DNA of 10,798 bases from Lachnospiraceae bacterium. GTDB lineage: Bacteria; Bacillota; Clostridia; Lachnospirales; Lachnospiraceae. The stretch lies in NCBI GenBank assembly GCA_009774375.1, contig VSNO01000150.1, positions 1 through 10,798 on the forward strand. Reading direction: 5' to 3'. Below the pieces are notes generated by a model. The model was not told where the DNA came from. It searched no databases and was given only the letters and a program-made list of their open reading frames with translations. This document shows positions 1 through 7,797 of this stretch, one piece after another. Within the stretch, counting starts at the first letter, position 1. Every line of letters begins with the position of its first letter. Both the position numbers and the translations under genes were made by a program.

Positions 1-8
1 TAATAAAC

Positions 9-2306
9 GTGAGTAAAAAATCCCAGGCTATACAAAATGACCTAAATTCACCCGAAAATTGTACAGGCTCTACAAATTCCGGGCAGAATGACAGACAGGC
101 AATGATGCTTAAGATGGTGTCCTCCTACAGCATCTTTCTCTTCTTCATACTGGTACTGTTTGTCCATCTGTATATCTCCGACACCCAAAACGCGCGCAGC
201 CAGTATCAGTGGCAGGTCAAGTCGACACTCATGAGCAATGCGGAGCTCTTCGAGACAGATCTTGAGATCATGGAAGCCTACTGCCGCCAGCTCCTGCAGG
301 ACAGCAGAGTGCGCAAGCTGGCAAGGGCGGACGAGATCGACAGCAAGCTCTTTGACCTTGGAAACGCTGTCGCGACCACCATGGCTACTGATGTGTTTCC
401 CCAGGCGCTTCTGCCGATGACCGAATTTTTCTGCTATTTTCCGAAGTCAGATTTTGTGCTTGGATCCGGTTTCTTTATCCAGGAGGCGCGATTTTACGCC
501 TGGATCAAGGATTATCCTGCGGAAGAACATGAAACGTTTTTGAAAGCCCTTACATCCCCTTCCGATTACTATCGCTTTATCCCGATGAACGTATTCCGGC
601 CTTTCAGCAGCAAAAACTACTATATGTATATGATCAACATGAATGACCTGTACTATATGGATCTTGACGTGATCGCATGCTTTGTCCTGGAGGAGGAAAA
701 ACTTTCCTCCCTGTTTGAGTGCCTGGAATCAGATTCCCCATACCGCTATTTGTCAGTCCGCACGATGCATTCCGACAATATCCTGTCACTGCATACGCCG
801 GAGAGTGAAAATTTTGACAGCCTGATCACGGACGGTCTGCTTGATGAGATGGAAGATTATCTGCAGTCTCAGGACATGTCCATGGGTGTCTACACCTCAG
901 CTGATACGGACTATACATACTACTACAGCCACCCCTCCTACGATGCCACCACAAATAATGCACCTCCTCAAATTTTGTATGCCACCGTGTTTGTGGCGGC
1001 GCTAGTGGGCGGACTGATCATCATCTTCATGTTTTCTGAGAGAAATATACGGCCGATCATAGAACTTGACCAGCAGCTGCAGGTTACGGAACAGGAAAAG
1101 AGCGATCTGCAGGAGGAAAAAAGCCACTTAGAAGAAGTTATGGACAGCCAGCGGCCGATCATCTTTAACTCATACGTGCGTCAGTTTCTGAGAGGCATGA
1201 TCGTCTCCCCTGAGGAAGCTTCCTACGCGAAAGACTTTCTCGGACTGACGGAAGACAACCTTATTTATAACGGCCTGTACGTGGTCGCATACAACAGTTC
1301 CAATGAATACCAGTCAGCCCCAAATGAGTTTATCACCCTCGAAGAGTGCAACCGGATCGTTCGGGAGACACTGGAACAATTCCTTGGAACGCCGCTCTAT
1401 TATTTCAGTCCTTCCGACCGCATTTATGCGCTCATTGTCGTCGGAAGACCCGGTGTCGGGAAGGATCTGATCCTTCGGACGAATGAAGCGGTCATCAAAC
1501 TGCACGACTATCTGCTGGACACGTACGGGATCTGGCTCTTTGCGGGCATCGGAAAAAATACCGATAATATTTTAAATGTATGGGAATCCTACCAGCAGGC
1601 GATGGAAGCGGTCAACTATACCAGTAAAAACTATATCTTCTTTCCGTATGAATTCATCAAGAAGGATTCCAGTGCATTTTACTATCCGACAGAGCTTTCG
1701 ACGAAACTGATCCATTTCATCACGACAGGAAACACTTCCCAGGTGCTGGAGCTCTTTAATCTGCTGCATCAGGAGAACATTGAGGAGCGCGCCCTGCCGA
1801 TCAACATGGTACAGTTCCTGCTGTCCGATATCCGCAACACGCTGCTGAAGGCAAGATTTGCGCTTCCGCCAAACACACCGGCAGAAGCGATCAGGAATCT
1901 GGACGAGACCTTTAACCAGCACGTTTCTTTCAAGCTCTGCGAAGATATCGCGCTGCAGCTCTGTAAGCTGTTTACCATCAAGACCGACGATACAGACCTG
2001 ATCTCGACCATCGAGAGGTATATTCATGAGAATTATGCCGATCCTTCGATCGGACTCAATAAAATCTCAGACGAGTTTCAGATATCGGAGAGCTACTTCT
2101 CACATCTCTTCAAGGAGAAAAAGGGTGTGAACTTCTCCACATACCTGGAAAACATACGCCTGAGCGAGGCGTCCCGGCTCATACGGGAGACCGATATCAG
2201 CCTGAACGAGCTGTATCTCTCTGTCGGATACAACAATGCAAACACCTTCCGGCGCGCATTCAAGAAAGTGTATGGGATAACACCGAGTGCTATGCGCGAT
2301 GGTTGA
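9..2306 (+). CDS. Membrane-anchored AraC/YesN-type transcriptional regulator
   Basis: Predicted one-protein sensor and transcription factor of 765 residues. A hydrophobic segment at about 36-57 and a second at about 321-342 enclose some 260 residues predicted to lie outside the membrane, rich in Tyr, Asp and Glu and probably the ligand-sensing part. A charged coiled coil follows (about 350-381), then a region (about 400-560) resembling the degenerate GGDEF-like domain of YesN-type regulators. The C-terminus (about 664-765) is a clear AraC DNA-binding domain: helix-turn-helix one runs through ISDEFQISESYFSHLFKE, and helix-turn-helix two ends in the classic GYNNANTFRRAFKKVYGITP. Family members often control sugar uptake or catabolic genes, but no target is visible here. 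The start used is GTG at base 9. The frame is open to the window edge, so its ribosome site and any upstream start cannot be judged. It converges on pyrC with 15 bases between, and no terminator is seen. Confidence 0.9.
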   Translation: MSKKSQAIQNDLNSPENCTGSTNSGQNDRQAMMLKMVSSYSIFLFFILVLFVHLYISDTQNARSQYQWQVKSTLMSNAELFETDLEIMEAYCRQLLQDSRVRKLARADEIDSKLFDLGNAVATTMATDVFPQALLPMTEFFCYFPKSDFVLGSGFFIQEARFYAWIKDYPAEEHETFLKALTSPSDYYRFIPMNVFRPFSSKNYYMYMINMNDLYYMDLDVIACFVLEEEKLSSLFECLESDSPYRYLSVRTMHSDNILSLHTPESENFDSLITDGLLDEMEDYLQSQDMSMGVYTSADTDYTYYYSHPSYDATTNNAPPQILYATVFVAALVGGLIIIFMFSERNIRPIIELDQQLQVTEQEKSDLQEEKSHLEEVMDSQRPIIFNSYVRQFLRGMIVSPEEASYAKDFLGLTEDNLIYNGLYVVAYNSSNEYQSAPNEFITLEECNRIVRETLEQFLGTPLYYFSPSDRIYALIVVGRPGVGKDLILRTNEAVIKLHDYLLDTYGIWLFAGIGKNTDNILNVWESYQQAMEAVNYTSKNYIFFPYEFIKKDSSAFYYPTELSTKLIHFITTGNTSQVLELFNLLHQENIEERALPINMVQFLLSDIRNTLLKARFALPPNTPAEAIRNLDETFNQHVSFKLCEDIALQLCKLFTIKTDDTDLISTIERYIHENYADPSIGLNKISDEFQISESYFSHLFKEKKGVNFSTYLENIRLSEASRLIRETDISLNELYLSVGYNNANTFRRAFKKVYGITPSAMRDG

Positions 2307-2321
2307 TCACAGGAAGGTTCC

Positions 2322-3635
2322 TTATCTGCGCCGGTATACGACATTCCCATTCACGATCGTATATCTCACGACCCCCTGCAGTGTCTGACCCATAAATGGT
2401 GAATTGGACGACTTTGATGCAAAATCCTTCACCACCTGCGATGCATTGGCGTCAAAGATAACAATGTCGGCTGCGCTCCCCTGCGCCAGTGTCCCTGCAG
2501 AAAGCCTGTACATCTGCGCGGGATTCGCCGACATCCGCTCGATCAGCTGCACCATGGTCAGCCGCTTCTGACTGACCAGATTCGTAATGCCAAGCGCCAG
2601 CGCCGTTTCCAGACCGATAATGCCGCTCGGCGCTTCTGTGATCGGCCTGGCTTTTTCATCCTGGCTGTGCGGGGCGTGGTCTGTGGCGATGATGTCGATC
2701 GTTCCATCCCGCAGCCCTTCGATAATCGCCTGCCTGTCAGCTTCCCCGCGCAGCGGCGGGTTCATCTTCGCGAGCGTTCCATGTTCGATCACCGCTTCCT
2801 CCGTCAGGCTGAAATGATGGGGTGTCGCCTCGGCATGGATATTGTTCATGCCCGATAGCGCCGCTTTCTTCTTCGCCTGTCTGACAAGCTCCACCCCCTC
2901 TTTCGTGCTGATATGCTGTACATTTAAAATAGCGCCTGTTTTTAATGCAATTTCCAGGTCGCGCCTGATCAGAGAGATCTCCGCCTCCCTCGGGGAACCG
3001 CCGATCCCAAAATACGCCGACGCCTTTCCCCTGTTCACGCCATTATTGGAGATCAGTCCGGGATCTTCCTCGTGAAGGCTGACCGGTACATGGAGCGACG
3101 CCGCTTCCGTCATGGCGCGCTCCAGCAATCCTGCATCCATGATCGGAATCCCGTCATCGGTAAACCCTGCCGCCCCTTTCTCCAGGAGCATCTCCATGTC
3201 CGTCAGTTCCTTTCCAGCCATTCCTTTTGTCACCGTGGCGCAGGTGTATACCTTCAGACCTGTCTTTTTCCCCTTTTCGATGACATACAGCAGCGTATCA
3301 GCGTTGTCGACTGCGGGCTTTGTGTTCGCCATCAGCACCACGCTCGTAAAACCGCCTCTCAGCGCAGCCTGGGCGCCGGACTCGATATCCTCCTTATACG
3401 TAAAACCCGGATCCCGGAAATGCACATGCACATCCACCAGTCCGGGTGCGACGATACAGCCGGACGCGTCGATCGTCTCGCAATCCGTACCGCATGCGCT
3501 GTCGGATGGACTTAAGCCTTCCTCTGTGATCTCCTTTGCGATCCTCAGGATCCTTCCATCTTTTACCAGAACATCTGCCGGCTGTTCGATCCTGTTTGCG
3601 GGATCGATGACCATACCGTTTTTTATCAACATCAT
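2322..3635 (-). CDS. pyrC: Dihydroorotase, class I (PyrC)
   Basis: Cyclises N-carbamoyl-aspartate to dihydroorotate, the third step of de novo pyrimidine synthesis, in the cytoplasm. The amidohydrolase metal site is complete: VDVHVHFRDPG near residues 67-77 (two His ligands), GFTDDG near 157-162 (the Asp that bridges metals in Gram-positive class I enzymes), SLHEED near 186-191, VQHIST near 239-244 and ATDHAPH near 317-323. MNPPLR (about 290-295) is a substrate-loop signature. The frame is open up to 3692, but GAGAGG at 3645-3650 lies 9 bases before the ATG at 3635, and the adjacent ATG at 3632 is the alternative. The resulting 437 residues fit the family, about 430. The prcB-like lipoprotein gene ends 83 bases upstream on the same strand. 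I see no convincing promoter or PyrR-type attenuator in that gap, so co-transcription is likely. No other pyr gene is in the window. The gene converges on the AraC-type regulator. Confidence 0.96.
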   Translation of the reverse strand: MMLIKNGMVIDPANRIEQPADVLVKDGRILRIAKEITEEGLSPSDSACGTDCETIDASGCIVAPGLVDVHVHFRDPGFTYKEDIESGAQAALRGGFTSVVLMANTKPAVDNADTLLYVIEKGKKTGLKVYTCATVTKGMAGKELTDMEMLLEKGAAGFTDDGIPIMDAGLLERAMTEAASLHVPVSLHEEDPGLISNNGVNRGKASAYFGIGGSPREAEISLIRRDLEIALKTGAILNVQHISTKEGVELVRQAKKKAALSGMNNIHAEATPHHFSLTEEAVIEHGTLAKMNPPLRGEADRQAIIEGLRDGTIDIIATDHAPHSQDEKARPITEAPSGIIGLETALALGITNLVSQKRLTMVQLIERMSANPAQMYRLSAGTLAQGSAADIVIFDANASQVVKDFASKSSNSPFMGQTLQGVVRYTIVNGNVVYRRR

Positions 3636-3718
3636 CTCTTTGTACCTCTCTTCCAAATTCCCTGTATCCATCTCTATCTGACACTGCCGCAAATTCTATG
3701 AACATTTTATCATATATT

Positions 3719-4165
3719 TTACTTAAATTCTATCATCTTATCCGCGATATTTCGCGTCTTTACCACGATATATGGACGGGTCGGCGTCTTCGTCACATTC
3801 TCCGCCTTTCCGGGTCCGATCAGTGTCGTGTCGATGACCACGGTATCCTCTGTCTCATAAAATGCGTTGACACTGATACTGTATCCTCCGCTTGGCTGCT
3901 CACCGTATCCGACGGCTATGTACAGATCCTCTCCGAGCGTATAGCTGATCTGAAATGCGTCTGCATACTTCTCCGCGATGATATCCTTCAGGGAATCCGG
4001 CTGCTGGTCCTCCCCGACTACCGTAAAATCAAGATCATTGATCTTATCCTCCGGGATCTCCTCCTTCGCGCTGCAGCCCAGTGTCCCCAGGATCAGAAAT
4101 ACTGTCAGCGCTGTCAGTACAACCCGGGTTTTCCTTTTTCTCATCCAATCCATAAATATGTCCAT
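3719..4165 (-). CDS. Small lipoprotein with PrcB C-terminal-type domain
   Basis: A 148-residue exported protein. The N-terminus has a basic stretch (RKRKTR, 9-14), a hydrophobic core (15-29) and a cysteine at 31 in the context LGTLGC. That is a slightly atypical lipobox because Thr rather than Leu sits at -3. The mature protein is acidic. Its C-terminal half carries the hallmarks of the PrcB_C domain: GEQPSGGYSISV at 88-99 and TRPYIVVK at 129-136. The domain is named after PrcB of the Treponema denticola dentilisin protease complex, and in Firmicutes it is common in small lipoproteins of unknown role. The start is fixed by AGGAGG at 4170-4175, four bases before the ATG. Met4 and Met8 are later options. 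No protease partner is nearby. The gene is divergent from plsC and followed by pyrC, probably in one transcript. A role in protein-protein contact at the membrane face is inference only. Confidence 0.8.
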   Translation of the reverse strand: MDIFMDWMRKRKTRVVLTALTVFLILGTLGCSAKEEIPEDKINDLDFTVVGEDQQPDSLKDIIAEKYADAFQISYTLGEDLYIAVGYGEQPSGGYSISVNAFYETEDTVVIDTTLIGPGKAENVTKTPTRPYIVVKTRNIADKMIEFK

Positions 4166-4246
4166 CTTTCCTCCTAATTCATATCGATCGCAACGAACTC
4201 TTTTATCTATAATTATGTCTTAATTCAAAAAGATATACGTTTTTGG

Positions 4247-4275
4247 TTGATTTTACCTGCAAAAATGTATAAGAT
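4247..4275 (+). promoter_or_regulatory. Candidate sigma-A promoter for plsC
   Basis: TTGATT at 4247-4252 and TAAGAT at 4270-4275 are separated by 17 bases, each matching the consensus hexamer at four of six positions. An overlapping TATAAG at 4268-4273 is an alternative -10. Transcription would start near 4282, about 35 bases before the ATG at 4317. This places the GTG at 4296 only about 14 bases inside the transcript, with no ribosome site in front of it. The region is the AT-rich gap between divergent genes. No equally good promoter was found for the opposite direction; the best is a weak TTGAAT/TAAAAG pair. Confidence 0.4.
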
Positions 4276-4316
4276 ATATTCATTGGTATATTATTGTGGA
4301 AAGGTATGGTAAATTT

Positions 4317-5051
4317 ATGATTCGATTGATTCTCGTGGCTGGCTTTGTCATCCTCTTTCTGATACTGAGCATGCCGGTCATGCTGGTGGAATGGATCATC
4401 GGCAGATACAGTCCCGATCTCAAGAGCCGCTCCAGCCTGGCGATCGTCAACTGGGCATTCCGGTGCGTGCGATTTCTGGCAGGCGCGAAAGTGGACTATA
4501 TCGGCGAGGAAAATATCCCGTCGGACACGCCTGTGCTCTATATCGGCAATCACCGCAGCTTCTTTGACGTGGTGCTGACCTACATACGCGTCCCGCGTCC
4601 CACCGGTTACATCGCAAAGAAGAGCATGGAAAAAGTTCCCCTGCTCAATATCTGGATGCGCAATCTCCACTGCCTGTTCCTCGACCGGGAAAATGTCAAG
4701 GCCGGCATGCAGACCATTCTCGCAGCGATCGACCTGATGAAAAACGGCAAGTCCATCTGCATCTTCCCCGAAGGGACCCGGAACAAGGAGGAAGGCACGC
4801 TGCTGCCCTTTCACGAGGGAAGCTTCAGGATCGCCGCAAAGGCAGACTGCCCGATCGTCCCCATGACGATCAACAACAGTGCCGCCGTCTTTGAGAACCA
4901 GTTTCCATGGATCAAAAAAGCACATGTTATCATTGAATATGGAAAACCGATCTACATCAGGGAGCTCCCCAGAGAACAGCAGAAAAAGCTGGCGCCCTAT
5001 GTGCAGGAGATCATCATGGAGACGTACCATAAAAATCAGGAAAATATATAA
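4317..5051 (+). CDS. plsC: 1-acyl-sn-glycerol-3-phosphate acyltransferase (PlsC family)
   Basis: Predicted to acylate lysophosphatidic acid to phosphatidic acid at the inner face of the membrane, the second acylation of phospholipid synthesis. Counting from the ATG at 4317 (244 residues), a hydrophobic anchor spans about 2-22. The catalytic block NHRSFFD (NHx4D, with the His/Asp pair) is at 78-84, the glycerol-phosphate binding motif FPEGTRN at 150-156, and the block IVPMTINNS at 180-188. The length suits the family. The frame also allows GTG at 4296 (seven more residues), but that codon has no ribosome site. GGAAAGG at 4298-4304 lies 12 bases before the ATG at 4317, a rather long spacing, so the start is somewhat uncertain. 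The gene is a single transcription unit, divergent from the PrcB-type lipoprotein and convergent with murF, with a terminator immediately after it. Lysophospholipid acyltransferases of other substrate preference share these motifs. Confidence 0.92.
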   Translation: MIRLILVAGFVILFLILSMPVMLVEWIIGRYSPDLKSRSSLAIVNWAFRCVRFLAGAKVDYIGEENIPSDTPVLYIGNHRSFFDVVLTYIRVPRPTGYIAKKSMEKVPLLNIWMRNLHCLFLDRENVKAGMQTILAAIDLMKNGKSICIFPEGTRNKEEGTLLPFHEGSFRIAAKADCPIVPMTINNSAAVFENQFPWIKKAHVIIEYGKPIYIRELPREQQKKLAPYVQEIIMETYHKNQENI

Positions 5052-5064
5052 TGTGCATAAAGAT

Positions 5065-5110
5065 GAACCCGGAACGCATGCGGCCAGCAGGCATTTCCGG
5101 GTTCGTTTTT
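5065..5110 (+). terminator. Intrinsic terminator after plsC
   Basis: A perfect 10-base-pair stem is formed by GAACCCGGAA (5065-5074) and TTCCGGGTTC (5095-5104). The 20-base loop contains the palindrome GCATGC, and the stem is followed directly by GTTTTT (5105-5110). It begins 13 bases after the plsC stop codon. In the opposite direction the stem is followed by ATCTTTATG, a poor U-tract, so it should act mainly on plsC transcripts. Transcripts from murF, which converge here, would still form the hairpin. Confidence 0.88.
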
Positions 5111-5134
5111 CATATCGTATGAAGTGCAAAGGCA

Positions 5135-6655
5135 CTATGACAATCTCTCTATGATCTCCTCAAAATGCATCCCGTGCGATGCCTTGACGAGCACAATATC
5201 GCCGTCGCGGATGATCTCACCGATGTCCGCGAACAACGCCTCCTTGCTCTCATAGTAATAAGGGCTTACAGACGGATTCCCCACGCTCCTCACGCCGTCA
5301 TACATGTTCCGGCACAATCTCCCCACACAGATAATCACATCAATGTCTTTCCCTGCCGCATAGATGCCGACCTCACGGTGCAATGCCGCCTCGTCTGTGC
5401 CGAGCTCGAACATATCCCCGAGGATCGCCGCCTTCCGAACATTTTTGTACCTTCCCTGCCGCGCCGTGCTGTCTGGAAGCCCGATCGTATCCGAAACTTC
5501 TGCCGCATTGGATGCGACCGCTATCTCCGAGACATCCGCCGCCAGATCCGATACATCTGTCATATGGAGCAGATCGATCGCCGCCTTCATCGAGACGGGG
5601 TTGGCATTGTAACAGTCATCGATCAGTATCAGCCTGTCAGTGCGGATCACATGGCTCCTGCCCCCGACAGCCTCCACCTCACGGATCCCGGCCCGGATCT
5701 GCTGTGCCTTCAGTCCAAACAGCACCCCCACCGTTGTCGCGGCAAGTGCATTGTACAGCATATGTTCCCCGGGAAGCGGTATCTCCGCCGTAAAGGCCAT
5801 CTCTGCCTCGGCTTTCCCGACCGTCTCCCTGACATGGATCTGCGCCCTGCTGCCCATCAATCCCCTGTTCTCATAATGATCCGCGCAGACTGCACAGTTA
5901 TCCCCGTTGCCAAAAAACACCGGAACACTCCCCCTGACTTCCCTGATCGTGACCAGCTTGTCATCATCGCCGTTCAGGCAGATGCGGCCGCCCTCCTGCA
6001 TGTGATCAAAGATCTCCGTCTTGGCCCTGAGTATCCCGTCCCTTGTCCCGAGATTCTCCAGATGGCACTGTCCGATGTTCGTGATGACACACACATCCGG
6101 CCTGGCGATCCGGCTCAGTCTGTGCATCTCGCCAAAGTCGCTGATCCCCATCTCCAGGACAGCGATCTCACAGTCCTCCCGGATCTGCAGCACTGTCAGC
6201 GGAAGTCCTACCTCGTTGTTAAAGTTCCCTTCTGTCTTCAGGACACGGAAGCCTTTTGACAGCACGCTTGCCACAAACTCCTTCGTGCTGGTCTTCCCGA
6301 CACTCCCGGTGATGCCTACCACCCTGATGTCCAGCTGTCTTCGATAGTATTCCGCCAGATCCTTCAGCGCCTGAAAACTATCCCTGACGACAATATATGC
6401 ACCCCCTGGATCCTCCGGAGCCCTCTCGCAGATGACCCCCAGCGCACCGGCATTGAATACCTGACCGATAAAGCTGTGTCCATCCACACGTTCACCGCGC
6501 GTTGCTATAAAGACAAAATCTTTCCCGACCTTCCGCGAATCGAGCACTACTCCCTCCGCTTCCGCCGTATCCGCATCGGCGGCAGACGTCCTTCCCCCAA
6601 TATGAAGGACTCCGTCCACCGCCTCCGCGATCTTTCTCAATGTCATATTCTTCAT
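5135..6655 (-). CDS. murF: UDP-N-acetylmuramoyl-tripeptide--D-alanyl-D-alanine ligase (MurF)
   Basis: ATP-dependent cytoplasmic Mur ligase that adds D-Ala-D-Ala to the UDP-MurNAc-tripeptide, the last soluble step before the lipid-linked stage. Visible are the P-loop GITGSVGKTS (about 114-123), GNFNNEVGLPLTVL (about 143-156), EMGISDFGEMHRL (about 168-180), ITNIGQCHLENLG (about 191-203), the C-terminal domain entry DDCYNANPVSMKAA (about 346-359), and LGDMFELG (about 412-419). The start is the ATG at 6655, five bases after GGAGGGG (6661-6667). The frame stays open to 6715 without another ribosome site. At 506 residues it is longer than the usual roughly 450. Most of the excess is an Ala/Asp/Ser-rich stretch at about 364-407, between the Ala-rich helix and LGDMFELG. 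The gene follows ddl by 70 bases on the same strand, giving consecutive pathway steps in one probable operon. Confidence 0.96.
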   Translation of the reverse strand: MKNMTLRKIAEAVDGVLHIGGRTSAADADTAEAEGVVLDSRKVGKDFVFIATRGERVDGHSFIGQVFNAGALGVICERAPEDPGGAYIVVRDSFQALKDLAEYYRRQLDIRVVGITGSVGKTSTKEFVASVLSKGFRVLKTEGNFNNEVGLPLTVLQIREDCEIAVLEMGISDFGEMHRLSRIARPDVCVITNIGQCHLENLGTRDGILRAKTEIFDHMQEGGRICLNGDDDKLVTIREVRGSVPVFFGNGDNCAVCADHYENRGLMGSRAQIHVRETVGKAEAEMAFTAEIPLPGEHMLYNALAATTVGVLFGLKAQQIRAGIREVEAVGGRSHVIRTDRLILIDDCYNANPVSMKAAIDLLHMTDVSDLAADVSEIAVASNAAEVSDTIGLPDSTARQGRYKNVRKAAILGDMFELGTDEAALHREVGIYAAGKDIDVIICVGRLCRNMYDGVRSVGNPSVSPYYYESKEALFADIGEIIRDGDIVLVKASHGMHFEEIIERLS

Positions 6656-6725
6656 GACAGCCCCTCCATTGCTGGCAGCTATTTCGTATTTTGTTCTTTG
6701 CGGTATCGCTGCCATTATTTTGCGT

Positions 6726-7763
6726 TCATTTATATTTTTTCATAGAGCTGTCAATAATTCGCTGGCACAAATCCTCAAAGCTCATCCCCACAGCTGCCGC
6801 CTCCTGTGGAAGCAGTGATGTCGGCGTCATCCCCGGCAGCGTATTGGCCTCCAGACAGTAAAACTGGTTCGCATTGTCCATCCGAAAATCCATCCGCGCA
6901 TATGTTTTCAGCCGGAGCGCCCTGTAGACGGTCTCCGCGCAGGACTGTATCGCTCTCGTCACATTCGCATCAAGCTCCGCCGGACAAGTCTCCACTGTCG
7001 ATCCAGCCTGATATTTATTTTTGTAATCATAAAAACCCGCCTTTGGCGCGATCTCGATCACGGGAAGCGCCTTCCCGTCAATGACGCCGATCGAGAACTC
7101 CCGCCCGTCTATGTACTGCTCAATGATCACCCTGTCCTCGAAAGCAAACGCTTTTTCCAATGCCGCATCCAGCTGCTGCCTGTCGTCCGCCCGATAGACG
7201 CCTACGCTGGATCCACCGCAGTTTACCTTCGCGATACAGGGAAAGATATTCCATGTATCGATCAGCTGCCGCTCATTTCTGCAGATCGTGATCCCCTTTG
7301 GCGTCGGTATCCCGTATTTGTGAAAAAGCTCTTTGGAGACTGCCTTATCCATGGCAAGCGCGCTTGACAGATAGTCCGTGCCTGTATATCTGATGTTGAG
7401 CAGGTCAAACATCGCCTGTATCTTTCCATCCTCGCCGTTCTGCCCGTGAAGTGCGAGAAATACGATATCTGCCTGCGAACAGATCCCGATGACGTTCGGC
7501 CCGATCACACATTCCGGGTTCTCCTTCCGAAGCGCTTTCACCGCACTGATATCCGGATCGATCTCCGAAATCCTGCCAAAATTCTCACTCCAGTCTCTGT
7601 CTATGGCAAAAATATCGTCCGGATCTCCCTCATATCCCAGATACACATCCAGAAGCACGGCTTCGTGTCCCTTTTTCCTGAGCGCCTGATAGATCATGGA
7701 ACCTGTCACCAGCGACACATCGCGCTCCGTACTGATTCCACCTGCCAAAACTATGATTTTCAT
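6726..7763 (-). CDS. ddl: D-alanine--D-alanine ligase (Ddl)
   Basis: Joins two D-alanines with ATP to make the dipeptide used by MurF, in the cytoplasm. Residues are counted from the ATG at 7763 (345 residues). The N-terminal signature AGGISTERDVSLVTG is at about 8-22 and LHGQNGEDG at about 105-113. The ATP-grasp lysine region is IAKVNCGGSSVGV at about 177-189, with Val where Pro usually follows the Lys. EFSIGVIDG is at about 222-230, FYDYKNKY at about 244-251, and the metal/product-binding end RMDFRMDN...CLEANTLPGMTPTSLLP at about 290-319. The Tyr-containing FYDYxxKY loop favours D-Ala-D-Ala over D-Ala-D-Lac (Van-type) activity. The frame opens at 7796, one base after the stop of the upstream lipoprotein gene. 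The chosen ATG instead sits seven bases after GGGGG (7771-7775) and gives the usual N-terminus. Initiation at 7769, 7781 or 7796 cannot be excluded. It is tightly linked to the upstream lipoprotein and to murF. Confidence 0.95.
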   Translation of the reverse strand: MKIIVLAGGISTERDVSLVTGSMIYQALRKKGHEAVLLDVYLGYEGDPDDIFAIDRDWSENFGRISEIDPDISAVKALRKENPECVIGPNVIGICSQADIVFLALHGQNGEDGKIQAMFDLLNIRYTGTDYLSSALAMDKAVSKELFHKYGIPTPKGITICRNERQLIDTWNIFPCIAKVNCGGSSVGVYRADDRQQLDAALEKAFAFEDRVIIEQYIDGREFSIGVIDGKALPVIEIAPKAGFYDYKNKYQAGSTVETCPAELDANVTRAIQSCAETVYRALRLKTYARMDFRMDNANQFYCLEANTLPGMTPTSLLPQEAAAVGMSFEDLCQRIIDSSMKKYK

Positions 7764-7797
7764 TTTCATTCCCCCACTCATCTCTGCTGCCGCCATC

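Noticed and set aside
2311..2322. AGGAA-GG-TTCCT palindrome between the regulator and pyrC as a bidirectional terminator
   Set aside because: A loop of two bases is too small for a stable hairpin, the stem is short, and no T-run follows on either strand.
3636..3718. Possible promoter or PyrR-type attenuator in front of pyrC
   Set aside because: No hexamer pair with acceptable spacing and no anti-terminator/terminator fold could be read in these 83 bases.
4203..5135. A 310-codon open frame on the minus strand opposite plsC
   Set aside because: It is the complement of the PlsC coding frame and runs through the plsC terminator. Its His/Asp-rich product has no domain features.
5123..5136. AGTGC-AAAG-GCACT hairpin at the murF stop as a murF terminator
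   Set aside because: The stem is only five pairs and no T-run follows on the minus strand. The stronger hairpin at 5065-5104 is the only credible terminator structure in the gap.
5165..6259. A 364-codon open frame on the plus strand opposite murF
   Set aside because: It lies wholly antisense to a well-supported MurF. Its product is rich in Arg, His, Pro and Asp with no domain logic or ribosome site, as expected from the complement of a GC-rich gene.
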